Shown: piece after piece, positions 25,301 through 37,559 of the stretch
Position numbering within the stretch: the first letter of the stretch is position 1
Layout: the number at the start of each line of letters is the position of its first letter
Assembly: GCA_029851415.1 (NCBI GenBank)
Contig: CM056741.1
Span: forward strand, 66,082,282-66,146,281
DNA length: 64,000 bases
From: Eretmocerus hayati
Taxonomy: Eukaryota; Arthropoda; Insecta; Hymenoptera; Aphelinidae
Direction of reading: 5' to 3'
Program-made: the position numbers and the translations under genes
Notes under the pieces: generated by a model
Seen by the model: only the letters and a program-made list of their open reading frames with translations
Databases searched by the model: none
What the model was told of the DNA's origin: nothing

Positions 25301-28300
25301 TGAAAAATCGTGGGACCCACCCGTGGGTCCCACCGCAGCGAACGTGTTAAATTTGAAGTCCTGAGCCACCATTCTCAAATGATGGGAGACAATAGGCTCA
25401 ATGTAAAAATGAACAGGCTAACCATCTTATAGAATCAGCGAAACTAGCTTTGAGTGACGGTATTCGCAGTTGTTGTGGATACCGATTCATACTCAAAAAT
25501 GAGGCTTTTTGCTTTTCTTTTTTTGAAAACTACCCTTCCAAGATCATAGTTCCAACGTGTAACGGAGAATGATGCAGTTTCGCGACACACCATCTGAAAG
25601 CTCATGTTTAGAGAAGTGATTTCATGCTCAAATGGGAGTCCTCAGTCGATTTTTAGGTGATGTAACCAGGGTAAACATTGTGACCTGGCGGAGAAAGGAA
25701 TCACATTCCGTCACACCCTAAAAAACCCTCTCGAGCTTCTCTGTGAACGGAAGGCTACGGGTACCATATCGTTCATTCTGGATCCGACCAGAAGTTTATG
25801 ATACGGCGTGGCCGTTAATTTTAAGTAGTTTGGTGAGCAGAGGCAAAATCTACTGATCTTTCCGATAAGCACAAAACAGATGTCACATCTGTGACATCCA
25901 AGTTAACACGTTCGCTGCGACGGTGAAAACCGGCATTCCGTCCCAGAGTGCGAGAGAGTACAAACGCGTGATTTTGCACCTATAATAGTCAAACCTTTTG
26001 ATTTGTGATCAGTTTAGTAGTATATACAAGAAATCTAAGAACTTTCGCGGGTCCCACCGGTGGGACCCGCGAAAATTTCTATCGTGCAATGGGGGATGAA
26101 GTGAATGATCGAACTACCAAAATTAGTGATCCTAGGATGTGGTCTTTAGCTTTTCGGGAGCTTTTTGTGATTTCTCGGTGCCATTTGAGTAATCCGCAAG
26201 CATGGCTTGAATTGGAAGCTTTTGCCTCGTAAGAACCGCGGATTGCGATTGTGACCCACGCGAGTATGATTTTCTATCCTCGTGAATCCACGAGACACGG
26301 CTGCTTATTTAAGATACTCTTCAATTTCTCTGGATACAAAAAATTCCTCATAAGCGGAGAAATAAAATAGATTGAGGTAAGAAGAAGTGCAGTTGCAAAG
26401 CCAACCATTCAGTCGGTTTGCCTTATGGTTATTTTGCGTCTAAATTTCTGATAACTCGGCTCTACCTCGCTCAATTTACGCGTTCTTGGGCTCATTTTGT
26501 AGCTTTTGACGTAAGCTTTCGAATAAGCTAGGATACGTTCTGAAATATTCAAACGGACTTAATATATTCACAATTTACTTGCTATTTTTGTGTTATTCAT
26601 CGCCCTTCCCACGAAAACTCAGTTTTTATGGCGTAGCTCGAACCAATCAAGTCCGATTCCTAAACTGGCCTGTACGCATGTTCTTGGCATCATATATAGT
26701 GAGTAAAAATCGCTACAGAAGCCATTGGATGTGTCTGCGTTGTTTGGTGCACACTAAAAGCCGAACAAAAACGGGTCCCACGTCGGACACAAAAGAGGAC
26801 GCGCGGGTCCCACCCGTGGGACCCGTCGCAGCGAACGTGTTAAAGCACAGTAATAATAAGAATCACTCGATTTGGTTCTTTCATACTGTAGATTGGTGGC
26901 TTCTGAAGGGATATATTCAGCCGAGTCGATCCGAAACCATACGCGCTTATGAGTCAAATGAGTTTAAAGGTCGATCTGGCACATTCCATATAACCTGCGA
27001 GTATTGTCACACTCCGTCACTCTCGAGAAAATGAAATATTGATCTAGCGTCTGCCACGTGGGCGATAGGGGCACTATTAGGCTCAACATCATTTGCACAA
27101 ACGATACCTCATCTGGGGTATTGGGTAGTTTGACTCTGAAGTGACCGGAGAATGAAGTGGAAATCGAATAATTAAATGGGTAGAAAATGTGTCAAAAGGA
27201 CCAATTTGATCCCTGAAGTTAATAGTCTTATTGGAATCGCCCATAAAAGTGAGACAATTAGTTCTGAGCTAATTTATCCCAAACACATGAATATTATTAA
27301 CAATCCATGTTTACTCCATTAAAATTTCATGTGACTCATACCATCATAATGGAAAGAGTTATAGTCACACATTAGAAATGATGGGGGCGATCCAGATTTT
27401 TATATTAGTGGGGATCATTTTACGCAACCAATGTAAGCCTATTCGTGATGTTCTCTATAAAAAGAATCAGTTGAAATTGTTTGGTCATCAATACCTAGGA
27501 AAATCTGAAATTGGTGTATGAACTTGCATTCATCGAAAAACTATAGCTTCGGTCAATGTGTAGACGGCTCTAAATCAAAGCGTTACTAATTGATTTCAAA
27601 TCTCGAAAAAGTTAGCTGTCATCCCGGGTATTGTTCAAACAGCTAATAAACGTCTTGAAGAGTTCTAATGAACCTAGAGAGAAAAGTCCGTTTAATGGCC
27701 GTGAGAAATTTCTGACAAAGGTGATAAATAATCAATTTAAGCGATCCCTTGAACAATTAGTGATCACTGGATTACCAAAAGATACAAAATGTCATGACTC
27801 AGACCATCCTCGTGGACTCCTCCGATGTTCACCACAATGAGGGATTATTGATTCCCGAAATATTTGAATACCCATCCATCAAAAATTCAATGAATGCGTT
27901 GTTAGAAGGTTATGAACATTGACTAATTAGACAATATTGATAATAATATGTACCTCAATTTTCTCACGCAGCTGACTAGACGGTTGGTAGACAATTCATT
28001 CCTTGGTTTTGCTCGAAATCACCAATACACTTGCACGATCAATCGTGTCGAATACTGGAATAATAATGTCGGACCAAAATGAATTGAATATAGGAGAAAA
28101 TTGATTGATTTTAGATAATTTTTCTCTTGATGATCTAATTTCTCCATCAATTCTATGATTACGTGGTTCGGCATATCAAGATATCCCTTAAATGTGTTGA
28201 AGATACATTTTTGAATATTGATAGACTCGAGTGAAAAATCATCCATTATCACGATTCAAAACTCCTCAATATACTCAAAGTACGTAAGGTCCTAATTTTT

Positions 28301-31300
28301 ACAGTTATTTAAGCAGTCGATGAAAAATATTTCAACCAGAAGTGGCGCAAAAACTACCTACGGGGGTCTTTCTGGAATATTATTTGAACTCAGCACTTTC
28401 GATTTACAAAATTGTAAATAGAGAAATAACATGACCACAAAAATTATTCCAAATCGCTCGAAAATCTGAGAATTTTGTGTGGTAAAAGTGATTTAAATTC
28501 GAGTCTGAAGTTTTCCAGGTTTTGAATTGCAGCCATTCAATATGACGGTGACTGCACATGAGTAACGTGACTCCAGAGTGTTTTCCACGATGATTCTGAG
28601 GCGAACCTGCGTTTCTTTACCGCGAACTTCTATTATTTGAGTAAAATTAGCTCTCGACTGTGATTCAGATGAGAATTTCCGATGAAAAATGATCTCAAAA
28701 CAGTTAGCGAATTCAGTGGCACATGTGCAGCCACCGCCATATTGGATGGCGCCAATTCAAATTGTCAAAACTTCAATGATGATTTAAAAACCATAGAGGC
28801 GTCGTAGAAATTTCAAACTTTTTTTACTACATCTATCTTGCCGCGAACTCTCAAAACAAAACATTCCGAAATCATATCAGTTCCCTATTCTTCTACATTT
28901 GATATTTCATGCGTGACTCTTCCTGATCTCATCTTGGAAGATAGCAAATTTCTGAGTGGTCTCAATATTAGGCCTGCCGAGGTATATCATTCCTGTAAAG
29001 CCTATTCTGCAGTCATGGATTTGAGAATGCGTTATCATCATAACCCAGGGTATAAGCACAGATTGGAGTGCCTCACAATCAAATTGAAAGTATTTACACG
29101 GTCAACTTAAAAGATAAATTATGCCATAACTCAAGGAGTCCTCAAATGGTGCACCTCTTTATCAGCTCAGAACCACGAAATGTATTTTCTGTATAATTCA
29201 AATTTCTGTGACGAATTGAGATCATTAATAAATCTGTTGTATAAGTTATCGCAATGACCAGCGTGTCATCTAAACTTTAAGAACAAGAAAAAATCGAGGA
29301 AATTGACTTCTCACTCTTACCCACGACATTTGATGAGTTTAAGACATTTTCGAGAAAGATTGGAACTTGAAATATTTCCAAGGAGCAGCGAGTTAACGAG
29401 TTTGATGTCCAGCAAGATGGACTGAGAGATGGACACCTAATCAGAATATTCAAAAATGTCTAATGAGTCTCCTTCAAAGTGTGACCTAGAATTATGACCC
29501 CGTATTCTTTTCCAAATATGATTCCAAGAAGTGAATCGTGATTTTCCCTACCACAACATAACTAGTAGAGAGATGAGAATGTCCTAAAATATTGCCCGAG
29601 TCACGAAACGTTGGGAGAAAGTCAGAACAGCAATTCATGACATTGCAAAGTATGGACGGACAAACTCGATAATGGCAGCCAGAAATTCACCCAAAATGAC
29701 GCCTCTATCGAAGCTTAGCAGTACTTCAGGATTTACTTAATATTGATTCGAATTTCGTGTTACTTTTTCATTTGTGATTCCCACTTGAATTCATCGCGGA
29801 ATTCTATCATTTCCATCTGAAATCTGATGGATTTGAAGATTGCGACTATCTCAAATGGAGAACTTTGCATGAACTATACCAAAACAAAATAGGGACGTCG
29901 ATTTTTGAGTCGTCCCTGGTATTACTGATCATCAAATCTAGGATACGAAAATCCAAACTCACAAGATTAATTTAAGCACTTGAAAACTCAGCATAAGATT
30001 CTTCATTAGTCATCGTATGTTTTCTGAGATTAAACTCCTATCTCCACAACAATTCCACAGATAAATATGACTCCAAAATATGATAAGGCCCCAAAACGAA
30101 GCTTGCGAGATTATAAAATCGAAAGGGATTCATTTCTTGCCAACAGAGGCAGTAACAATCAGTCGAGTGAAGCGTCAGGACGACAAAAAAAGTGACAGCT
30201 TCGAGGTTGAGATCTGCAAGGACAAGGATGCTGGTGAGTGGTTCAGGCTGGTCGGCGGTGACGGTGACGCTTGCAGAGACGTAATCCAGTGCACGAGCTC
30301 GGGGCTGCAGGCCATTCGATGCCCTGCTGGTCTGTACTTTGATATAGACAAGCAGACTTGCGATTGGAAGGATGCTGTGCACAACTGTAAGCTCAAGAAC
30401 AAGGAGCGCAAGGCCAAGCCCCAGCTCGTCACCGAGGAGCCGCTCTGCCAGGATGGTTCTCTCGCTTGTGGTGACGGATCCTGCATCGAGCGCGGACTCT
30501 TCTGCAACGGCGAGAAAGACTGTGTCGACGGATCCGACGAGAATGTCTGCGGTGCGTACTTCTGTATTAAAAGATGATAGTTCATTTTCAGCTACTCCTA
30601 CCAGAGAACGGAACCCTACAAAAGAGACCCATTTACGCTCGGCCATTAAACTGTGAAGAGTTTCATTTCCGCACCTCCCAATATAAAGTCTCACAAGTCG
30701 CCCCTTTTCATTACTCCTCGTTTTCCACAAATCGAGATGCACCGGAATCAAAATCAAAATTTCAAAGTCGCTTTTAAATTTTCGTACAGAAATCTGAGTA
30801 ACATTATGATTCTACATGGAGCTCAATCAACTCTTCTGTCAGTGCTCGTATCGGAGTATCTCCTTTATGAATAAGAAAAGATTTTCCTCCTCAAAAAGTG
30901 AACAATCGCGATACCTGAAATTGAGATCTCATCTTGATCTTAGTGCCTCTGAGGCAAAATCTAGTTGTAGAAACTTTGACAGACCGGGAATGATCGATTG
31001 GTGGTAAAGAAAATCACTCTCTGAAACTGATTGCGCTCCAAGCTCAAAAATAAGAATGATCCGTAATGTTAAAATAGAGCATGAACAATTGTCTTTGAGA
31101 GATTGTTTCTATGATAATGAATCATTCACTACGAAATATAACCGCCTTGCTACAATCTCCGAATTGGGCTTTCTCTACCTTTCAGACATGGATAACGATC
31201 CAAACCGCGCCCCCAATTGTGATCCAGCCGTGTGCGTTCTGCCCGACTGCTTCTGTTCGGAGGATGGCACCCAGATCCCGAGCGATTTACCACCCAAAGA

Positions 31301-33585
31301 CGTTCCTCAGATGATCACCATTACGTTCGACGATGCCATCAACAACAACAACATAAACTTGTACAAGGAAATCTTCAGCGGCAAGCGGAAGAATCCCAAC
31401 GGTTGCGACATCAAAGCAACATTCTTTGTTTCGCATAAGTACACAAACTACTCGGCCGTGCAGGAAATGCACAGGAAAGGACACGAAATTGCTGTACATT
31501 CCATTTCGTGAGTCCATATTTACTTTCTCTGAATGTCTTAGAACTTTCGCTCGTGAATTTTGTAGTCTTATTCTTTCATACGAGGTTGGCACATCAAGTA
31601 TCATCCCAACTAAAGCGATTACTCACAGCTAATTGCAATCATTACCGTGGAAAAACGTAGTTCGTGCAAGATATTGCCTTCTTGCTCCTTAGAGCTGAGT
31701 GAAAAGAATAATCATAATGTGATCAAAATTATGTTCAGATCAAATACACGACTTCTTTTCCAAATCGAGGACCCGAAGCATCTGATCCGTCAACTTCTCA
31801 GGATTGATTATATCGTGAAAATGTAATCGATAATTAGTTGTGAGTCATGCGCCTTCTTCTGTACGCCTCTGGCGTATTTTAAGAGGTTTCTTAATAATAA
31901 ATGACTTCTTGATGAGCATCCGCAAAGATTGTTCCTTCTCAATACATGAAAATCTTCTGGTCAGAAGATGTAGGATTGTCTGAAATATATCTGTTAGCAA
32001 GTTCGATTGGGAGCCGAATTGAGAAATTGATTACGAAACGTCTGACGTATAAATTATTCATTCAAAGTGATTGATCGCTTAGCTAGGATGAGCCCGGTAT
32101 TGATGACATTCTATTCATAAAATGCAAGCGACGAAATTCTTGCATGACCGATTGGTGAATCAATAAATCCCACACCTGAGATCCCAATCTGGGCGTGCCA
32201 AGATGAAAGTTGCACATGCCCGCGCGAACGAGGTGGCATGCATACTCTGTTGGATTCATATGTAAATTCTGGATACATTCTCAATCGGTTATTGGATAAC
32301 CCTATCAAACTTTCTCTGGAGTCTGACAGTTTAGATTCTGAAGTGAAGCGCGCTCGGGTCCACTTATGTGAATGCACCTGTACTCCGTAACATATTCTGG
32401 GAATATATCTAGTAAATAGTCATGATTCGGCTTGAAATCGACTAGACTCATCCAGTGTATGTAGGATTCATAATTCCTGTGGTGAAATTCATGTTGATAG
32501 GCATGCCGACAACGAAACTCATTGGACTGAGTCAACGGTCGACGATTGGGCCAAGGAAATGGCTGGCATGAGGATTATCATTGAGAAATACGCCAACATC
32601 ACTGACAATAGCGTCGTGGGAGTTCGCGCTCCCTACCTACGAGTAGGAGGCAACAATCAATTTACCATGATGGAGGAGCAGGCTTTCCTCTACGATTCCA
32701 CAATAACCGCAGCTCTCAACAATCCACCTCTGTGGCCCTATACCATGTACTTCAAGATGCCCCACCGTTGTCACGGAAATCTGCAAAAATGTCCAACAAG
32801 GTAAGAACATTTTGAAACATCTACAATGTACAGGACTACAATCTCAAGAAGTTCATGCCAATTGCTATTTACTCGAGTACTGAACAGATGCCAAACCTAC
32901 TCAACTTTTTGTTAAAATATTTTTGATGTCTAATCAATCTATCATGATCAAGAATAAAGTAATATCAACTTCGGTACTGTCATGACAGGCCCTGATATTT
33001 GCGAGTTCCGAAGTTTGTGAGAAGGAAGGAGAAAACACTACTCTTGTCTGTTACAGATCTCACGCTGTCTGGGAGATGGTGATGAACGAACTCGACCGGC
33101 GTGAGGATCCAGAGAACGACGAGTACTTGCCCGGTTGCGCTATGGTGGACTCTTGTTCCAACATCCTGACGGGTGACCAATTCTACAATTTCCTCCAGCA
33201 CAATTTCAACCGGCATTACGAGCAGAACCGTGCTCCCCTTGGTCTCTACTTCCACGCAGCGTGGCTGAAGAACAATCCCGAGTTCCTGGACGCGTTCCAG
33301 TATTGGATCGATGAGGTTCTAAAGGAGCACACGGACGTCTACTTTGTGACGATGACTCAAGTGATCCAATGGATTCAGAACCCTCGCACGGTTAGCGAAT
33401 CCAAGTCGTTCGAGCCATGGAAGGAAAAGTGTACAGTTGAAGGCAACCCCGCTTGCTGGGTACCACACTCCTGTAAGCTAACCTCAAAAGAGGTTCCCGG
33501 GGAGACGATCAATCTGCAAACTTGCGTCAGGTGTCCCAACAACTATCCTTGGCTCAGTGATCCAACCGGCGATGGATTTTTCTGA
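22270..33585 (+). CDS. Chitin deacetylase 1 (serpentine type), five exons
   Basis: Secreted metal-dependent enzyme that removes acetyl groups from chitin in cuticle and tracheal lumen matrix. Joining 22270-22324, 30147-30551, 31186-31507, 32501-32800 and 33057-33585 gives 1611 nt, 536 residues, the usual size for insect CDA1. Residues 1-18 are a signal peptide; a KR pair follows at 27-28. Six cysteines (42, 61, 67, 77, 90, 99) form a peritrophin-A chitin-binding domain. Six more (119-153), ending DGSDENVC, form an LDL-receptor class A domain. The deacetylase domain has TFDDA (200-204, base and metal ligand Asp), HSISH (258-262, metal ligand His), RAPY (303-306), WPY (339-341) and GLYFHAAW (423-430), so all catalytic motifs are intact. 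Sequons lie at N241 and N293. CDA2/vermiform is the close alternative; wording such as FDDAINNNN and the GDGFF end favour CDA1. Confidence 0.93.
23641..23696. repeat. Short imperfect hairpin in intron 1
   Basis: AGCCCATTTTGGGCACTA is followed about 12 bases later by its near-complement AGTGCCTAAAATGGGCT. It is probably a worn palindromic insertion. Confidence 0.6.
25102..25350. mobile_element. TTAA-flanked MITE (piggyBac type), short form
   Basis: TTAA at 25102-25105 and 25347-25350 bound perfect inverted ends CACGTTCGCTGCG. Next to the right end is the palindrome GGGACCCACCCGTGGGTCCC. A TTAA target with 13-bp ends is the signature of piggyBac-group elements. No transposase, so it is non-autonomous. 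Confidence 0.8.
25903..26843. mobile_element. TTAA-flanked MITE, 941-bp form
   Basis: The same ends as the 249-bp copy upstream (CACGTTCGCTGCG with TTAA at 25903-25906 and 26840-26843). The GGGTCCCACCxGTGGGACCC palindrome occurs once in the middle (26050-26070) and once near the right end, as if part of a second copy lay inside. It is too small for an intact transposase; the open frames inside show no motif. Confidence 0.8.
30147..30551 (+). CDS. CDA1 exon 2, chitin-binding and LDLa domains
   Basis: Acceptor CAACAG ends at 30146 and donor GTGCGT starts at 30552; phase 1 at both ends. It encodes residues 19-153: the pro-region, the six-cysteine peritrophin-A domain and the whole LDLa module. 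The third-position GC is far above the surrounding introns. Confidence 0.93.
31186..31507 (+). CDS. CDA1 exon 3, start of deacetylase domain
   Basis: Acceptor TTTCAG ends at 31185; donor GTGAGT starts at 31508 (phase 2). It encodes residues 154-261 with the Cys-rich CDPAVCVLPDCFC spacer, TFDDA and the first part of HSISH. The metal-binding motif is split by the intron after the second base of Ser261. Confidence 0.93.
32501..32800 (+). CDS. CDA1 exon 4, deacetylase core
   Basis: Acceptor GATAG ends at 32500; donor GTAAGA starts at 32801. It encodes His262 through the first bases of Arg361, with VRAPYLRVGG and NPPLWPYTMYF. The join to exon 3 restores HSISHADNETHW. Confidence 0.93.
33057..33585 (+). 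CDS. CDA1 exon 5, C-terminal part and stop
   Basis: Acceptor TTACAG ends at 33056; TGA at 33583-33585. It encodes residues 361-536 with LDRREDP, GLYFHAAWLKNNPEF, and a C-terminal Cys-containing segment (CWVPHSCKLTSKEVPGE) ending DPTGDGFF, which is conserved in the group I CDAs. Confidence 0.93.
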
Positions 33586-34668
33586 GTCTAAGATACTTGG
33601 TCAATGTAGCAATTTGGCGTCATTTGAGGACGGACAGAGTTGAATATGACGTCTTTGATGAAACGGTCGCGGTAACCTGCACGAACAGCCGCGCAGAAAA
33701 TTGATCACATGGCTCCCGTGACAAATTGCTTCAGACCACAAATCAAGATTCCATTCTTTTTGCTCCAGCGAGTATTTCTGAGTAGCCAATCAGAAATTGG
33801 ACGAGTTGGGCATTGAGAGAGACAGTGATCACAGAAGAGAAGAGAAAGAAGATGGACGGTTGTGTGCAAAGAAAATGTTCGTGTGTGAGACTCTGTTAAT
33901 TGTAATATAGATATGCATGTACATGACACTTCTCTAATGCTCTCCTCTCGTCATTTCATAGACTTCCATCAAAATATCGTTCTCCATAAATTTCAGATTG
34001 ACAAGAATTCCATCAAATCTCTTCATCATTTTTGTATTCAAACTATCAATTACTAGGTGTGGAGGAGCCATCCTCACTATTTTTATTTCAAGTTGTCTCA
34101 TTTCTTCATTGAGTTGTATCTTTCAGTTGAAGGTACTAAGTCTTGATCTATCAAAGTCAAAGTAATTATCTGATGTTGCTATTTCGTGCAAAAATTATTT
34201 GCATCGTAAAAGAACTCTGAAATAAAGTTCATAAGGAAATTATACCCATTGGATCCTTTTTTCTCCCTACAACGAAAATCCTGACTATATCTATAAACAT
34301 CTCAAACCTCTATCCTCACTGTCATGGCAATGAATTTCATTCCCTCTATGACCATAGAAAATTCTTCTCTTCAGAATGCCTGGTTTACCAATTTCTATGT
34401 GATTCCTCACCTGTAGAGAGTTCACTGGCTACAGTCTCTGAAGATCTGGAAATACTGGGATAAAACTTGCTGATTTTTCTGATCGGTTGGTTGATTCTCA
34501 CAACTCTGCAATGCAAGTGGGAGCTGCAAAGTGACACTGATTAGGTTATGGTTCGTCTTTTTGCGGCTGTGAGGGACAGACAGTACATACATAGGTCCTC
34601 TAGCCTCTGCGAGGAATTGTTGCATAATTGGTTCGCGATAAAAGCATCGAACTCTCGAGATTTTGCCA
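33586..34668. other. CDA1 3' untranslated region and spacer
   Basis: No second gene is seen. The first AATAAA after the stop is at 34221, giving a 3' untranslated region of about 650 nt. CDA2, which sits next to CDA1 in several insects, is not visible here. Confidence 0.6.
34221..34226 (+). terminator. Likely CDA1 poly(A) signal
   Basis: First AATAAA downstream of the CDA1 stop, 636 nt after it. No closer canonical signal is present. Confidence 0.5.
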
Positions 34669-35236
34669 GCTACCCTAAACAATGCAAAGTTTGCATAGTC
34701 CGCGCGTGCGAACACAAAAGTCACACCTATGCGTCCAAAAATGTACATTCGTGTTTTAGCAGCAGCCAATTTGATCGCGGTGCAGACAACAAATGATCTA
34801 CCAGGCTGACTGTCTTTAAAAGTAAAAAAAATTGAGATGCCAGGTGGACATGGAGACTACATGTGGAAATGTGTTCGAAAGAGGTAATGAAACACTAGAT
34901 AGTAGAATTTTTGATGAAACCCGAAATAGGACAGAAAGATTTTCTTCATAGAATTTTCCATACCCACATGCTCGGCTCTACTTAACTCACGTCTTGACAG
35001 TCATATTGAGGTGATCTCCACGAACACCTGGCATCTCGATCTTTCTTGATTATCAATGAGAATCAGCCTGGCGGAAAGACCGAAGAGGTAACCGATCATT
35101 TGTCATCTGCACCGCAACCAAAAGGAGGTTATAGTTCGGCTGCGGTTAACACACCAATGCGCGTTTTTGGACGTGTAGATGTGATGTTTGCGTGCGCGCG
35201 CATAGACTTGGCGGAACTTGCACCGTTTAGGATAGT
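34669..35236. mobile_element. Inverted-repeat MITE
   Basis: Ends CTACCCTAAAC / GTTTAGGATAG. Inverted matches run through the arms, for example GCGTCCAAAAATG (left) and CGCGTTTTTGGACG (right), GATCAT..ACCG pairs, and at the centre GAGATGCCAGGTG / CACCTGGCATCTC. It is about 570 bp and almost fully palindromic, with no coding. Confidence 0.75.
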
Positions 35237-35340
35237 CACGAATAACCATGAGGGAGGGGGGGGGGGGGTCTTCCTCGTCAAAAAGAGGTTTTCTCTTACC
35301 TCACGGACCAATCAATACCGGGTTAATGCGGAGAGTTCTA

Positions 35341-36258
35341 CAATGCCGGTCAAAAGTTTGTGTACAACTAAAAAAATTAATTTCGATTTTGCTCACTGGC
35401 CTGCTTGAATCTCCTTGGTCCAAAATAACTCTACTTGAGCTCATTTTGTAACTTTTTTCAAGCACTCTGAGAACTATTAGGTATTTTTCTTGCGCAACTC
35501 AATAGCTTCCTGCTAAATCAATTTCAAGCCCTGTTTAATTTTACAAAAATCGGGTGAATACGCAAACCTCCGCAAGTCTGGGGGAAATTGATGGATTTAG
35601 ATAATTCAAATAACATCTCAAAGTAGAAGTCAAAAGCTTCAAGATCCGTTTTCAGAAATTATTCTAGGTGATTACTGGTGTGATCTGTGAATCTTTTTGT
35701 AGAAAGATTTTTCTCGAAAAAAAGACTAGTCATTGAGAAATTATGAATGGACTCATTTTTCCACTGTTATGAGCACTGATCTTAGTTCCTCTCAACAGGA
35801 ACACAAAAAAACTTGGAAAAAATCAGAGGAATACCACCGTGAGCCCGAATTCTTCACCTTTCGTGGTTTTTGGGACTCTTCTTCGAGAAAAATCTCCCTT
35901 CACAAAAATAGTCACAGTTCGGACCAGAAACAAGCTAGAATAATTTCCAAAAACGAGCTTTGAAGCTATCAACTTTCGCTTTTGAATGCTTTTCAAATCA
36001 CCCTTATCCATCAACTCATGTATGACTTGCAGAAGTCTGAGAGTTGACCCAATTTTCATGTATTTTTGCAAGGATTCGACTCGACCTATTGAAATCCTGG
36101 TGAGCCGGAGGAAAAAACCCACAAAAATTCCTTGAAGCGATTGAAAAAATCCTCAAAATGAACTCAAGTACAGTCATTTTAGACCGAGGACATCCGAGCA
36201 GTCGAGTGATCAAAATCGAACTTTTTTCCAGGTGAAAACAAACTTTTGACCGGTAGTG
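35341..36258. mobile_element. Tc1-like non-autonomous element, copy 1
   Basis: TA at 35339-35340 and 36259-36260 flanks ends CAATGCCGGTCAAAAGTTTG and CTTTTGACCGGTAGTG. TA duplication and a CACTACCGGTCAAAAGT terminus fit the Tc1/mariner group. Arms of about 120 bp or more are inverted copies. No DDE transposase frame is present. Confidence 0.75.
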
Positions 36259-36308
36259 TACACGATAAGACGTACACCAAATACACCACCCACACAACGC
36301 ACAGCACT

Positions 36309-36833
36309 AACTACAATGGTACCAAAGTAAGTTGACCATGTGCTATGGCAATGTGATCTGTACAACGCAGAGAGGTTAAAATTTTTAACTCAGCTGAGAA
36401 AAATCCACCTTCATTGACCGCTCAGTGCGGATGTAACTGTCTCTGAACCCAACATTGCTGCATGCAAATGCATGATGGAATATTTGCAAAATTGTGGATT
36501 ACGTATTTAATTGATTGGCAGAACCTTGAGAGCCATTTATCTAGTTGTAAATAATTATCGATCCAATTCTCATTATTTTGTAGGAATACTGCAAGCCTCA
36601 GAAATATTTGTCTCTAAACCCAACATTGCAGCATGTGAATACGTGACGGTATATCTGCAAAATTGAATTGACGTATTTGATTGTTTGGCTAAATCCGTAA
36701 TTATGTATCTAGTTGTAAAAGATTCTTGAATCAATTACCATTATCTTTGTATGAATATTGTAAGCCGAAATAAACGTCCATGAAGTTTCAAGGGCTGAAA
36801 TAAAAAAAAAAAAAACTACAATGGTACCAAAGT
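36309..36833 (+). mobile_element. Poly(A) retrocopy with 20-bp target duplication
   Basis: AACTACAATGGTACCAAAGT occurs at 36309-36328 and again at 36814-36833. Between them lies about 480 bp ending in AATAAA (36769-36774) and a 14-A tract. Poly(A) plus a long target duplication is the mark of LINE-driven retroposition of an mRNA or 3' untranslated region. The insert itself has two tandem copies of about 165 bp (CTGAACCCAACATTGC... at 36445 and CTAAACCCAACATTGC... at 36615). No parent gene is recognised. Confidence 0.8.
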
Positions 36834-37559
36834 GAGTATCTAGTACAAAAAAAAGGACAAGTATCTATAACTGAAGAGAGAAAAGATAAAAAAGAAGTTT
36901 TTGAGGTCATCATCGATACCTGTTGAAGAATTAACTAGGTCGCACCATCCGGGGTCATCAAAAACGTGTAACCTGGTCTGGTGACGAGATCTAGCACACA
37001 TTAATACTAGAAACTGAGGTACAAATCAATTTCTCCAGAAAATGTTTTGTGAGAAGTATGATGCGCCTTTCAATATAGAAGATGTAAAGGTTATCTGATA
37101 TATTGACTATGACCCATGAAATATCTGAGCCGCACCAAACAAACCCTCCAGGATAATATCTCAGAGGGATAGGATTTTTGCGGTACTTCATCGGTATCAA
37201 TCTGGAAGATGACGCCCTCTTCGCGGTACTCCCGCACTTTTAAGACCATGCCACAATAGGATATTTTCTTACGATTAGTGAATGGATTAGCGAGGGTTAA
37301 AGATTCAAATTTGAGAATTTTATTGGTAAGTTTAGAACACTGCTACCTGATAAGTGGCCGTCGAGAAATTCTGAGTCATTATGAATCATGTTCTTTGGAG
37401 GTAGGGATTCTTGTGTTGTGTATTACCTTAGGCTATTCTATCGTACCTCTGCATTAAAGACGAATAGATTGAGAAATCTTCGACACCCACAAAAACAAGT
37501 CACAGAATCTCTGTTCCGGTAGACACAATGGTGATTTTGTAATTATCGTTAATATATAT
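36834..37559. other. No gene seen
   Basis: AT-rich, with short open frames only. No repeat or motif is recognised. Confidence 0.5.

Larger units (their letters stand above)
22325..30146 (+). other. CDA1 intron 1 (7.8 kb)
   Basis: GTGAGT at 22325 to CCAACAG ending 30146. It holds two TTAA-flanked elements (25102-25350 and 25903-26843), a small hairpin (23641-23696), and one open stretch at 28838-29110 that is in the chance range. Long first introns often carry enhancers, but no specific site can be named here. Confidence 0.8.

Noticed and set aside
30038..30757. 239-codon open frame on the minus strand opposite CDA1 exon 2
   Set aside because: It lies antisense to a certain exon. GC-rich coding exons often leave the opposite strand open. 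It has no domain of its own.
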